From Apostichopus japonicus (taxonomy: Eukaryota > Echinodermata > Holothuroidea > Aspidochirotida > Stichopodidae), in the NCBI RefSeq assembly GCF_037975245.1, contig NC_092579.1, forward strand, positions 23,911,166-23,975,165: 64,000 nt of DNA. The letters are read 5' to 3'. The number at the start of each line of letters is the position of its first letter. Position 1 is the stretch's first letter. The position numbers were made by a program, and so were the translations under genes. Under the pieces are notes generated by a model, which ran no database searches, was not told the DNA's origin, and was given only the letters and a program-made list of their open reading frames with translations. Positions 26,739 to 40,301 of this stretch are shown piece after piece.

Positions 26739-26935
26739 ATAACTAGCACCACTGCTTATACACACACTGCACTGTATTTAGAAATAAATACAATAACTAG
26801 CACCACTGCTTCTACACACTGCACTGTATAAGAAGTAAATACAAATAACTAGCACCACTGCTTCTACACACTGCACTGTATTTAGAAATAAATACAATAA
26901 CTAGCACCACTGCTTCTACACACTGCACTGTATAT
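26738..26935. repeat. 51-56-bp tandem repeat, about 4 units
   Basis: The unit contains AATAACTAGCACCACTGCTT then CTACACACTGCACTGTAT then (TTA)GAAATAAATAC. Four copies start near 26,738, 26,791, 26,845 and 26,897, with very low divergence between them. This suggests recent expansion. Confidence 0.85.
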
Positions 26936-27540
26936 TATACATGGCTCTTCTTAACATCAATTGTAATATTAGCTATTTCTAATGTTTGGAAACGATAGCA
27001 ACTAAAACTAATCTGATTTTCAGAAACCAAACCTCTGCCCAACTAAGATACATCACTATTACCTAAGTTTTATTGGATGGCAACATATTTCCTTCCAGGA
27101 AAAAGAGAATGATTTTGTAATTTCACTACTCCCTTATTCCTCTTTGCATTCATTGACCTCAAATACCCTACAGAGAAATAGACACAACCAGTAGAAATAG
27201 TTTACCTGAAAAATAAATTGAATTAAATTTGAATAAAATAGTTACCTCTGTTCCAAGTAAAATCATCCACTGTTAATTAATAAATGTGTTCAAAAACTAT
27301 TGTTTCTTTTGGCTAACATTAGTCTCATTGCAAACTGTGTAAATATTTCAAGTCTTTTACTTACAAGTTCCTCAAAAGAAACACTGTCTACTGTTAAAAT
27401 TTATGTAAGTACAATACATATGTGGGCTAGGACTGCATAGTCTAATTTGCATATAAGAATCAAGGCAGACGTTTTTACTGAACATTAACTGCCAACTATC
27501 AAAGCTGTGCTTGTCCTTTCTGCATGGGACCTTAACCCAA

Positions 27541-27660
27541 TACTTAATAATAATAATTTTATTTTTTATTTAATAATAATAATAATTTATTTTGTAAAGC
27601 GTAAAATCCACAAAAGTGCTCTAAAACGCTATGTAACAGCAAATAAAGAAATATATATAT
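27541..27660 (+). repeat. AATAAT tract plus 'AAAGCG...CTCTAAAACGCT' tail
   Basis: ATAATAATAATTTATTTTGT is followed by AAAGCGTAAAATCC, then GTGCTCTAAAACGCT. This is the same layout as at 5.0 and 21.3 kb. It is a third member of this dispersed family, ending in an AT dinucleotide run. Confidence 0.55.
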
Positions 27661-29398
27661 ATGACACAAAATATGTATACTTGATACAGGTAGCATTTGT
27701 ACAGAATATTACTGTACTATAGTACAAATGTTCTTTCACAAACGTCTGTTATCCTGCAATGATTTTATTATCAAAATATCAATCGTTATGATTTGTAATT
27801 GTTTTGCCAGCCAATTATTTTTGTATTGTTTTTTACCTTCCCCCTCTCTTTTAAAGCTTACCCTACATGTTTTGTCCATCATTTCCTTACGATTGTTTTT
27901 AGTTTGTGTCCTTGTTTTCTTTTGACACTTTCTATTTTTTCATGTACACTTCAGTATTTATTTATCATTGCTAGCATGTATTTACCCTTTTAGGCTGACA
28001 AATAAAGATGAATCTATCCATCTACAGTATCTATTTTGTTAAGTCAATCTAACAGGAAGACAAAATCCATTTTATAAGGAATGTTGTTTCGGTTTAAATA
28101 CAACTTTCGATGATGTGCATTAATATCAAAAACATGTAATTAAGGTTTCGCCTTGTAAACCATGTTGGCCTCTTGCCACAACTCAACCTACCTCACTGAA
28201 CTTGACGCATGCTCCTTCCTATTGGAACCCATTTTCACAATCTTCTTGGTCAAGTAAAAAATAATTAGTATAATGTACTAATTTATGGAGAGGAAAACAC
28301 AATTGTGAATAGGGCAGGCATTCACTTTCATCAATCTCTACTGTTATATCGCAGTACTTGGGGACCTCTACATTGTTGTTCTTCAGTAAAGTAGGAAAAC
28401 CCACAACAAACAAAGCCCAGTCCAGAAATTCATTTCCATGCATGTTTGGTATTATTTTCACTTGTCAATTATTGTTGTATGTACATTTAGTAAATTGCCT
28501 ATTTCTATAACTACAGAATCAACTAAGCCTGCAGGAGAAAATCAATAAATTTTACCATCGCCGATCGGCATAGTAGCCCAGTTTGAAGACAGCACCTCGA
28601 GTTAGTCAAAATATTTGACATGATAATAAACTGTATAAAGTTTAGAACAGACCACTGTGTTCTATTGTAAAAGGTGGGCAGGGATCTGTTGAGCTGTGAA
28701 TGGCAAACTCTGCATAAGCACTATCTGACGACATGTAGGTTAAAATAAGTAGATGTACAGATCCAAAAGGTTCTGTGTAGCTATGCGGTGAAAACAAACA
28801 TTAAAATGTGAAAGTACAGAGCAGCTATTGTACATGTAGCCACTGTTCATAATCTTCAATTGGTCATCCCAAAACTTATTGACTTATGACCTGCCCCCCC
28901 CCCCTCCCTCCAGTAAATGCCATTACTTCTCATTCTACCATCCAAAGTGCCAGCATCGTGCGTTTTTTATCTGGAATTATTTTTCAACGTGCCTACTTGA
29001 TAACCATACTTTACTGGCTGAGCATTTAAGTAGGTTGAGTCTTAAAGGTTGTCAATGCTAGACCTTGGTACAACCTGCATGCCATCGGTACTTTCCCTGA
29101 CTTGCTATACATTACTGTTGACATATGAGAAGAACTAAGGATTAAGATTAATTATAAAAACAACTTCTGTAACAAATTTACATTAGAATCACTCTCATTG
29201 TACTCAGGTTCTGTATTCAAACTATCCCATCAGAGAGACATTTGACTCTGCTAATGAAGAGAATAATTGTAATTTACAAACTGTGTTCCTCTCAAAATGG
29301 AAGACACAAGGGTCAACAGGGGCACAGGGTTAGCATAGACCAGGGAGCGTCAGAGCATGCAATAGTAGAATTAAGACAGACAAGAGAGTAGCAAGTAG

Positions 29399-29787
29399 GG
29401 CATTGTGGTCAAGTGGTTAAGGCAGTGGACTTGTGATCTAAGGATTACAGGTTCGAGCCCTGGCCAGATCATTGCGTTGTGTCCTTGGGCAAGGCGCTTT
29501 ATCTCCATTGCCTCTCTTCACCCAGGTGTATAAATGGGGACCTGCGAGGTAACTTGTAAATATAGTTGCGTGCGCCGGTTTGTGGCTGCACCCTATGGGA
29601 AGTCCCCCGGGGGACACGTGGTTGTGGTGCACTGCGGTGCCCCAGGAGAGATTGATTGAATTGTGCACACTTTGGTGTGTGGGTGTGACAAGTTACCAAT
29701 GACCAGGGGTTAAGTTGTAAAGTCATGTGAGGAGGCATTAGTCTCATACAAGACTGTAAACCTTCAACTTTAACTTTAACTTTAACT
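29399..29787 (+). mobile_element. tRNA-derived SINE, family A (full-length)
   Basis: The tRNA-like head carries an RNA polymerase III box A (TGGTCAAGTGG, 29,406-29,416) and box B (GGTTCGAGCCC, 29,450-29,460) at normal spacing. A unique body follows, which includes CTTGGGCAAGGCGCTTTATC and GGAAGTCCCCCGGGGGACAC. The element ends in a CTTTAA-type tail of about four units. A 5'-truncated copy of the same body lies in PRPSAP intron 6. The element is transcribed antisense to Caskin if active. The two open frames here are spurious. Confidence 0.88.
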
Positions 29788-32700
29788 AAATCTCTCAAAA
29801 GTTAATATCCAGGTCTCTCTTTGAAAAAGCACATTTCAAAGTTAAGCCAAACTGACTGTTAAGCATGGAGGTTATTTAAAACTTTTTCGTCATTTTCAAG
29901 TGTGTACAAAATGTTGCATTTTCACACCAACCCCCGAACAACCTGGTTATAATGCAAGCCAGTATAAATCCACCACCATGCTAGGCTGTTCTCACAAGCC
30001 AATCATAAGCATACATCTACTGTACATGTCATTATCAAAATGCTATGCACTGGATTGTTAATTTGAAAATATGAAATATCTTTACTAAAACCCCTGTAAA
30101 GCCTTGAAAGATTCACACTCACTGATTGAAACAAAGTCTGACTTCGTTTGCTATTTTCTCATTTAGCCCAATTAGTGTCGCTCCTTGCATTACAAGAAAG
30201 CTTTACTCTGATGCACAACAAATGCTTGTAGATGACACAACAGGAAAGCAGTACCATTATAGAGGCAAATATTTGGAGAATGCAACCTCTGCCAATAAAC
30301 CAGCTATTTCCATGTTGACACTGTAGCTCAATGATTGGTTGTGCCAATAGTCGCGACTACTTGGATTGGATTTGACCTATATATGTACACTAACATTGGA
30401 CTACATCCTCTGAACTGGACTGTAAACATTTTCCAATGTATGAAATCTATAGAAAACACTACACAGAGTGAACCAGGAGGAGGAGTAGAACCACTAGATT
30501 GTGGCCATATGTACTGTAAGAATCTACATATATTACACTATTTATCGGACTATCCTGTAACTGGCAACTGCAGCAATGGTTGCATTGATGTTGATAATCT
30601 GTAATACTTATATCAAATTTATACTAAAACATTTTCAAATTGAATATGTATAAATAAAATAGTTGCATTTACTTCCAAGTAATGACTGAAAACTCCAACC
30701 TTCAAAAATTTCCAAGTTTTAAAAGTTCTGATTTGAAAGTATCCTCAGCGACAAATGTTTTCAGTGCCAACAGAAATCATTACATTTTTACCCACTGATC
30801 AAAGTTCGTTCATTTGGTGTAAACTGGCAGCCTGAGGAATAGTTAGAACAATCTTAATCTCAATTTGAGCAACTTTAACACCTGACGGACGGTTAAAATT
30901 GCCAAAAAATCAATGAAAAGTATTTTCATTTGTGAAAGGTAGTTCATAGACAAACAACATGAACCAAGGAATTTGTTATCTCCCGCAACATTCTTTCTTT
31001 TCTTTAAACCACTTTTTATAACCTCAGGGCTAAAATGGTACACACACTACATGAAATACATCATCTCTCTACATTGTAACATGCACATTACAAAGTAATC
31101 ACAGAAAAGCTTCTCTCGTTCGATAATCGGATCCAAGCTAATTTAGTTCACCACCTTCTCTTTGCCAGTGGCAATACTAAGAAATAGTAACAGCATCAGG
31201 ATGGAGGGTGCACACTATTGAATCAAACCTCGGTAAACTATGGGATAATTGGGAAGGAATTACACTAGATCGTCTTCCATGTATTATGCAATTACAGGAC
31301 GCACTTTACATTTCGAATCTGACCCCTCGCTCGATGTTCGACATTAAATCATTCATGTTCGATCGATTTTTAAACCTCGACATGTTTTGGAGGTTTGCTT
31401 CATTTCAGAAGAAAATGCACTTGTAACACCATATTAAGTCATGTGATGTCCAGAGCTGCTATAAATGTCTACACCTTATAATGTGTCAAATAAGGCACAT
31501 ACTGCAGCAGACAAGGACAGAATTAAATGGTCAACACTGATCCCAGGTCAACCATAAGATGCTTTTACATCACAAATTTCATATCGAACACAGGATTCAC
31601 CTCTTGTGGTCTGATCCACATTTACATGTACACTACACATCAGACCTCAAGCAAGCTATGGATCTCATTAAGTGGGGTCTCCATCTTCTGTACCATCAGA
31701 AAACCACAAAACTCATCACTCCATGTAAAATTACAAACAAACTAAAACAACCATTCAATACCTTGATTATGACAAATTTAGTATTAGTGAATGAATGAGA
31801 TTATAAGCTTGACATTTATACTAACTTTGTATGATTTTCCTCCATCCCTGGTGAAGATGGCAGTTATCCAGTCCTACCATTTATTTGTAGCTGTCATCAT
31901 GCAAATAATCCTAGGGGAGGGTTCCTACAGTATAGGTAGCTTGGCTGGAGCCAGAGTTCATTGAATGACAATCAATCTCTCTATACAATATTTCTTGGGG
32001 AAAGCAGAAAGTATGAAACATCCTTAAACATCATCAACAATGATGATGATGGCCACCAAAGATTTCTCTTTCTTCTTTTCAAGTTTTGTGTCTTGACCTC
32101 TCCCAGTTTTGTTTATAATTAATTTAATAAGGACAATAAGATGAAAGACACAGGTCTTTGACATCCCAGCAATGCCTTAGTTCTGACTACAGGTCTATAC
32201 AGTTTGTACTGTTACTACTTCACATACTTTAAAAGTTTAAAGCAATTAAAAAAATCATTACCTTACAGAATTATTTTATACAATAGCTGCCTTGTTTTCT
32301 TTCTTTGTTTTCCGTCAATATTTTTTAGTCTAGATAAAGCCAGAGTAGGGGTCACCCCAATGCTCACTGATTAGGATATTCACGAAATTAGAAAACTAAT
32401 GTTTACTCCAGACACCACACAAGTGTATAGTAAACCAAAACCACAAACTAAGCAATCAAAGCTGGTTTTGCAGAATTCAAACATATATAGCCTCTAAGCT
32501 TCCCATTCATTGAAACCCTCAAACTTTTAGCTCTCCACTTAGATTCTACATGACACACAATAGACTACTTTCAAAAATAACCAAAACCTCTGGACTTTTT
32601 ATTGTTTGATAGTACAAGCTTGTAAACTTTGTTATGTAGTAAAAGCAACATAACTCAGTCTCTTGAGTTTATGCTATAAGAGATGTCAATCAAACTGGCT

Positions 32701-34315
32701 TCTAAATCCGTGTTCATTTAAATTTGAGAATCCAAGGAGAATCTGGATCTTATTTTTCCCTGGAGAGGTAACAAAGCTGAACCCCAGGCGGGCATCCACA
32801 TTTGAGAATGCAAGGTACAGTAGATCAACGGCAACGACGAACACAGAATTCCCCCCCCCCCCCGTTACCCTCAAGTATCTATACTACAATCCTGATCACT
32901 CCTGCAGGGTCAGATCCTCCTTGTGTTCTCAGATGTGGACAAGGCTTTAAAATGTCAACACTGAGCAAGTTCTATTAATCACATCATTATTCCAAGAAGG
33001 TGCTTTCCACTGCTATCAAGTTGTTTGGAACACAACATCTTTCAGACTTAATAAATCACTGCTAAGATTTCAATTCTTCATCAGGAAACAGGACTTCCAG
33101 CCAGTACTTGGCTTCACCAAAACAATGTTTGGTACACATTTTCAAGGAATCCTTTAGTGTTCAAAGTTCATGAACCAGTTTTAAAGGCTATGATTTTTGG
33201 CTTTGATGAAATACTTTGGTTCCTATTATACAAACAATGCTATAAACATGATCATTGCATTTGTATAGTGTTTGGCCCATTTTACATAGCATTTTGCTAT
33301 CCAATACTAGATAAATCATGTCCTGTACAGTAGTTGTGATAAGCTACAGATTCACACATACAGATCACCAAATCTTGGGGAAAACACAGTAGTAATTTCA
33401 AACAATAGTTTTATCAGTCTGGGAAATTTTTTTCTTTGCCAATTGACTGTTAAATTGATATTTTTTTGTCATCTTTCTACTTTCCTTCTTATGACTGTAG
33501 TCACCGTACACTACAATGAAACCTGGATACAATCAAACCTCTTTCCAATATTGATATCCTCACTCAACAATAGCACTGAGTCATGCAGTTGGAATGACCC
33601 TTATTGTCTGTGATACAATGGCACAGACAGACTCACCCATCACCACCCACCCCCCTATTATAGGGAGTAAGAGCAGTTTGTGTCTCATTGTACATATATG
33701 AGGGTGAAATACTGCTATTACTACTACCTGTACTAGACACTTACATTAATAACCACTTCTGATCAATTCCTAAGGCCACAAAACCCAACGTTCTACGATA
33801 TAGATGGTATTACACAAGATACATAATTATAGCTAGTACAGTACCCTTATAAGAGATGTCATATCCCCACAGGTAAATCTTGCCACAGACTTGGCATTGT
33901 TAAACCAGGGCTTATACAGTAGTTTCTCATTCATGACATATTAGCCTGTCTGTGAGTTCCATAAGCTTTCTACCTTATAGTAGTATGGATTGAAAGAAGA
34001 ATGTACTCATTCTCATTGATGTCAGAGGAATTCATCAATAAATCTTTTGTGTTATACAACAATGGTGGGCATGAAGTGCAAGTAGCCTACAGTACTATAG
34101 GTCCCCATCTAGACCCTAACCAAAACAACCAGTAGCATTCTATACACTGTTCCTGCCTGGAGAGATACACTGTACTTTTTACTGCAATGTATGTAGAGCT
34201 CTTTAATACCACATTACTGCCGGTAGTTTTCTAAGTACTGCAGTATACCAGCTAAATTATGTCAAACTGGTGGCTCTATATAAACTGTACTTTATGTGCT
34301 GCATATAGGTACTAA

Positions 34316-34412
34316 TGGAATTATCCCCATAAAAAAAGGTGTAAAGATATTATCCCCATATTATATGATCTGTAAAGTATATTATCCCCATAAAAAAATA
34401 TGTAAAGTATAT
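34316..34412. repeat. ATTATCCCCATA tandem repeat
   Basis: Three irregular units of ATTATCCCCATA(A)n followed by TGTAAAG(TATATT) occur, 34-48 bases apart. This is simple local duplication. Confidence 0.7.
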
Positions 34413-37400
34413 TATAAGTTCAAAGGAATGAATTAAACTTTACTGAATGAATTGCATATAATCATTGTCCAAATTCTATAAGAAGTTCACTCATAGTATC
34501 AATCAATGATACATGTATATTCGTGATTACGAAAAAAAGTTTTTTCTTTCTTTCTTTTTAATGTACAGTAACACTACACATACAGTATGTTTAACAGAAC
34601 TTTGTTAGTTTTTATTGAAAATGCCGTTTCATGATATATTGCTGCTTCTTAGAATCCAACAATGGCTTTAACAGGGAGTTCAAAGTTTAAACCAATATAT
34701 TCCAATTGCTCATAAATTTATGTAAAGATACATAGCAGTATTTTCTAGTTTTACACAGAATTGTATCCTGAAGCCTATGCAGTCTTGCTTAAAATACAGA
34801 ACAAAACTCTGCAAACTTCAAAAACTGCTACAAACAAAATTAAACCTCTATTTATTTCCTGATCCTTCAATTGTTCTTACTTTCTCTTGAATCTTAATTC
34901 TGAATGGCTTCATACATAAAACACTGTGTGTACTCAATGACTTGTCAAGTCTAGTGGTAAGTACACTTGTACCCAACCATTGGTATGTTAGGAATTTCTT
35001 CCTGGTAACTCATATTGAGCAGAAATGTTACCATGGGAATTATGTGAGTAATCACCATGGCCTGAGTAATTTAATTATATATATTGACTTCTACCTTGAT
35101 AAGTACTGCTGTCCAATGAAGTTGCACTCCAAATGCAAAACACTGCAATGTTATAGAACCAACTGAGAAAGCCTATATATCTGACAATGGATCACATGTT
35201 ACACTGAATTGTCGACAAATAATTATTGACAATGATTTGCAAGCCCAAACTTGTTCTCACTGTGTATCATCTACAGTAGATGAGAGGTTGTTCTTCAAAA
35301 ATATGCTTACTACCAAACAGGCTGCAGTATAGATAGAAAGGTTTCAAACAAATATTGGATAACATTACTTCAATTACTGTACATTATCCAAAATTTGCAG
35401 CAAACGATTTTAGGAGGGTATTATGTTTGATTTGCTATGTACAACAAGAACTTCACAGACCCTGGGCCACTTCCAATTCTCATTTGTACCATGTCAGCCA
35501 ACCACTTTGTTTTTCAGGAATATATCATAATATATCACAGCAAAATGAAAGCGGCCCAGGAAAGTTCCAGTAAGAAGAAGGGTACAGAGCTTCTCTGATC
35601 ATCAACATACTGTGGCACCCATTTTTAGTGTGCTAAAAAGTGCTAACAGTTTCCAAACATACTTTCTGCAAATTCTCACCTTCCAAATCATATTGACATT
35701 GGTGTCTCAAAGAGGAAATGCATACTTTAATGGTAAATGTAATTGCTGGCGATTATTTTTTTTAAATGACATTTCAAACAGAGCTATTTTAAGGCGTAAC
35801 AGGCCAACGTGATCTTTAGCATGAATTCATCACAGTTAAGTCAGGTGTAACATGTTACTATTCCTGTCGTACAAACTTCCCTTGTCAATTTAATCTTCCT
35901 TTGAAGCAGTGCATCAACTAACTATGGGGTGTACCATGATTTCAAAAGCCTCTCACATCCTCAAAGAAATGAGCTACAGATCTCCACGTTAGTGTCAGCT
36001 TCACTGCATCTCTAAGGAACAGAGTGAGCTCCTCTTTGAGGCCAGTTTCTTTCCCATTTTAGTTTCCGGTACAAAAACAGTGTCCTGTGCGCCTTAACTT
36101 CTACTCTCAGTTCCACATCTCCTTTTGTACAGTGAGTCTGTTACAAGTATAATTACAGAACTAGCAGGCAAACTCCCATCAGGTATGTCAAGTTGGAGGT
36201 TCTGCAGACTTCGTGTGTTCAAAAGTACATGCACCCCCATGAGCGGCTCAGCCTAAAGCTTGTTCACACTTACAGATATAATCATAAAAGGAACCTAACC
36301 AGCTCCCACAGTAAAATGATACTTTGCATATATGTACATCAAAGTTTACACAGTACCAAAAAAAAGCCTTATTGTGCTACCATTGCCTTATTGAGGGATA
36401 TGTTTACATTACAAATGGTTTTCAAAGGCTAGTATTGATAATGTACTGTACATACTAGATGCCTAGATGGTTTCTCTTCTTCTTGCTTAAGTAAGTTTCT
36501 GGTAGTTGGTATGTACAGATCCTTTCACCCTAAATCATATGAAATATCATAAATGCAGCAGGGTCATTCCATGTCAAATCAACCAGTGGTCCCCAGGTGA
36601 CCCTCTCAGATTTAGATGAAACTTCACCATAATGATTGAGTATGTCCCAAATGAACACACACAAAAAATTAAAATCATACTCCATGTCGTTTTCGAGATA
36701 TGGCCCGTTGAAATTTGGTCGTTGTGGCCATTTTGTTCGTTTGCGATTCGCGAAAAGTGACTTTTGTGATATTTTCCGACTTTGAAAGCTCATAATTCAG
36801 TCTTTGTACCAGGTAGAGAGCTCAAATTTGGTATTCTATCTTACTTCTTGCCAAATTTCATGAATCTGCACTCAATTTAACTGTATCTCCTATATTTTTC
36901 TGGTTATGATCACCCAAAGTAGGCACTTTATTCTGTCAAAAATGTTTTTTGTGATTTTTAAGGTCACCCTGTGCCCACATTAGAGGTCACATGAATCCTA
37001 TATTCCTTGGGTTTTATCTATGGTTGCATGTCTATACCCATAAGCAATTATAAGCCCACCAATGCATTAATTAAGAAATGGCATGGGCCCAAAGTTGCCT
37101 CCAGCCAGAAAAAGGTCAAAAAGACCCCGCCCTTCTTGACCCCGGTTGACCCCGCGATCAATTGAAACATTTATTGAAATTTACACCAGTTAAATACATA
37201 TATAATATCTACTTGTACATCAAATTTCAGCTTTGGCACTCAACTCCTTCATGGTATGGTGGCAATTTGAATATTAGACGTTTTTCGCACATTTTTTAAC
37301 TAAGTTAATACTGTATCATACAGTGTATTTCAAGTTTGAAGCTTGTGTAAAGTATTTTTTGAAGTTGGAAAAGAAATTGTTTTTATTATTGTTTTTAGAA

Positions 37401-37638
37401 ATGGGTTGATGATGCATACATGTATTCAACTGCAATAAATAATCACTTCAGTTAACCCTCCAATAAGCTGGTCCCTCATACCTGTAGTGCCTCAAAATCT
37501 CCCATAACACACGACACAATTTGGAGCCTTTTATATAGTAGTATACAGTACTGTTGTAGAGTTTCACTTGAAACATGGATTAAACCACACAATACAATTT
37601 AAATCTGCCAGTACTTAAAAGAATAGTCCAGGTCAAAA

Positions 37639-38112
37639 TAACATAATCCAAGCATTCTGGTGAAATTTGCATTCAATTCCTATGTACCTTTTTTTGAGAT
37701 ATTGACAGTTGAAGTTGCCACCTTTGGTACTAAAAGTGAACTTGAAGCAAACAGGTTTGACGTCATTGTTGCACTATGATAAGTAAAGTTATTGTTTTCT
37801 TTAAAATTTATGTCTAATTTTATACTCCACAATTGGATGCATCCATAATGTTTATGTACCATAGGTATTGGTATTTTATAATCTTCACATCCCCTTTAGA
37901 CAAACTAGTAACCCTATCCAATCAAGGTCAAATCAATAGACTGAAAAATACAGAAAAAAGAAAACATTATTTGTCAGTGTGCAACTGTGACATCACACCT
38001 GTTTGCTTCAAGTTCACTTTGGTAGAATATCAGATAACTTCAACTGTCAATATCTCAAAAACAGAACATAGGAATTGAATGCAAATTTCACCAGAATGCT
38101 TAGATTATGTTC
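37639..38112. repeat. Nested foldback inside the 3.7-kb element
   Basis: Two arms of about 130 bases (about 37,639-37,775 and 37,979-38,112) are inverted copies. Shared blocks include AGCATTCTGGTGAAATTTGC, GAGATATTGACAGTTGAAGT and GTGAACTTGAAGCAAACAGG on opposite strands. The spacer of about 200 bases is unique. Divergence between these arms is visibly greater than between the outer arms, so this is either an older insertion or part of the element's original core. Confidence 0.8.
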
Positions 38113-39170
38113 ATTTTCAACATATATTTCATATTAATCACATACAGTTCCCCCAACCCACTAGTTTGACCTCAACCAATCAGAGATGCAGGTTTAGTTT
38201 GGAGCCGTTGCTAAATATAGGTTCAAAAACGTCGAGTTGGTAACTTGGTACAAAGAGCAAGCTGGTACTCTAACAACTCCCTGGTTCAACTGCCATAGAC
38301 AATCTACACAAATCAAGCATGGTGTTGTATTACATATCGATCAATGAGGTTCGTAGCTTTTAAATATTCATGTAATGGGTGAGGTTTATTGGATCCAAAC
38401 GGAAAATATCTTCGAGAAATACAAAGTTGAAAGTTGTAAAGTTTTCGACTTTTATGCCACCATTTGAAGTAAGATTTAAATAGATAAGCTAGTTATGTAT
38501 GTTGTTATGGCATTATGGAATCAGTGAGGTTGAAAAAAACCATAGAAAAGGATGCAAAATGCTGCTTTAACCTAACCCAGTCCCCTTCCCCCCCCCCCCC
38601 CTCATGCTACACAAACACTGGTAAATCATTTGTATTTCCTTTTGAACAATATCACCTGTGTGTCACATGTAGACACTACATTCAAGAACAATACTACCAG
38701 TGTGTCACGCAGTGCAGACACCACCATAAACTATAGCAGGAATACGAACTCATCACATTTTTATACCCATTGATGTTGGAAAGATTGAGAAGCTGCGACT
38801 CTCCAATGACGAACCACTGCAAAATTGTGCCCATTAGAATCCATGCAGAAGAGAGAGAATCCATTTCTGCTAATATTCAACCTCAGGCTGACACGAAAGA
38901 GTACCAACCAAGCGTTACATCGCATGCATATATGACAATGAGTGGTACATTGGTATATAGTGGAAATTTCAGAGGAAGAAAATGATGTCTCTGTGAAGTT
39001 AATGAAACAAACCAAGAACTCCAATGCACTTTCTTGACCACAAAACACCCACAATAATTGTTGGATACCATTCTAAGCTATTATTTGTGTCATCAGTGCT
39101 CCAGAGTTTCAGGGACATGGAGGCCGCCAGTACACTCTCCCTCATGAAGACTTAAAAGACCATTCCAGCC

Positions 39171-39272
39171 AAACTGCAAGCATTCATCAAGTAAACAAAT
39201 TAAAGTGTGCTAACTTGTATATAGCCACACTGCAAGCATTCATCAAGTAAATGGAATTAAAGTGTGCTAACT
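39171..39272. repeat. Tandem duplication, about 60 bp
   Basis: ACTGCAAGCATTCATCAAGT then AAA...AATTAAAGTGTGCTAACT occurs twice in direct tandem, near 39,172 and 39,230. It lies in the interior of the 3.7-kb element. Confidence 0.8.
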
Positions 39273-40301
39273 GCTAAACTTGTTTTACTTGTATATGAAC
39301 ATCCATGTGTGGTAAGACATTGAAGCATTTCAATGACATTCCTTATGATCCCAGGACTGGCCTCTTGAGAGTTGTGACAGTACATAAGTAATTTAAATGT
39401 GCGTGAATCGTTAATGATGTGATTAAATGTCACTAATTTGACCTAAAACAATTTGTTTTGTTACATTTTGATTCAGCTGACTGAAACGAGGATACAATGA
39501 TCATATCACTCATTCTTATACTATGATTACATGACAAGTATAGAAGCTTGAGATTAAAAAATATGCGAAAAACGTCTAATATTCAAATTGCCACCATACC
39601 ATGAAGGAGTTGAGTGCCAAAGCTGAAATTTGATGTACAAGTAGATATAATATGTATATTTAACTGGTGTAAATTTCAATAAATGTTTCAATTGATCGCG
39701 GGGTCAACCGGGGTCAAGAAGGGCGGGGTCTTTTTGACCTTTTTCTGGCTGGAGGCAACTTTGGGCCCATGCCATTTCTTAATTAATGCATTGGTGGGCT
39801 TATAATTGCTTATGGGTATAGACATGCAACCATAGATAATACCCAAGGAATATAGGATTCATGTGACCTCTCATGTGGGCACAGGGTGACCTTAAAAATC
39901 ACAAAAAACATTTTTGACAGAATAAAGTGCCTAGTTTGGTTGATCATAACCAGAAAAATAAAGAAGATACAGTTAAATTGAGTGCAGATTCATGAAATTT
40001 GGCAAGAAGTAAGATAGAATACCAAATTTGAGCTCTCTACCTGGTACAAAGACTGAATTATGAGCTTTCAAAGTCGGGAAATATCACAAAAGTCACTTTT
40101 TGCGAATCGCAAATGAGCAAAATGGCCACAACGACCAAATTTCAACAGGCCATATCTCGAAAACGATATGGAGTATGATTTTAATTTTTTGTGTGTGTTC
40201 ATTTGGGACATACTCAATCATTCTGATGAAGTTTCATCTAAATCTGAGAGGGTCACCTGGGAACTTTTCAGAAAATTGGTTGATTTGAGGCGGAATGACC
40301 C

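Larger units (their letters stand above)
27661..36560 (-). other. Caskin intron 1, mostly unique non-coding sequence
   Basis: Apart from the SINE at 29.4 kb, a C-run at about 28,892 and at 32,850, and a short tandem repeat at 34.3 kb, I see nothing structured. Open frames of 60-95 aa occur on both strands (the one at 28,219-28,461 minus is the least biased) but show no recognisable domain and no splice context. Confidence 0.55.
36561..40301. mobile_element. 3.74-kb element with ~740-bp terminal inverted repeats
   Basis: The left arm (36,561-37,298) and the right arm (39,554-40,301) are reverse complements at high identity over their whole length. The termini are GGGTCATTCC and GGAATGACCC, each flanked by the direct repeat AGCA (a likely 4-bp target duplication). 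The 2.2-kb interior holds a nested foldback and no open frame of transposase size, so the element looks non-autonomous. Very long inverted repeats occur in Polinton/Maverick-like and foldback elements, but the 4-bp duplication does not match the 6-bp Polinton habit. I leave the class open. The open frames at 36,530 (minus) and 40,100-40,362 (plus) are the same arm sequence read from both copies. Confidence 0.85.

Noticed and set aside
28219-28461. 80-aa minus-strand frame with fairly balanced composition
   Set aside because: No family recognised and no start or splice evidence; too short to call a gene or transposon remnant.
29399-29475. Possible tRNA gene (box A and box B present)
   Set aside because: The acceptor stem does not pair, and a 300-bp body with a CTTTAA tail follows; it is a SINE head. 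The same holds for 46,962 and 49,163.
29438-29798. 76-aa and 99-aa minus-strand frames
   Set aside because: They are antisense readings of the full-length SINE family A; similar peptides appear at 57.0 kb for the same reason.
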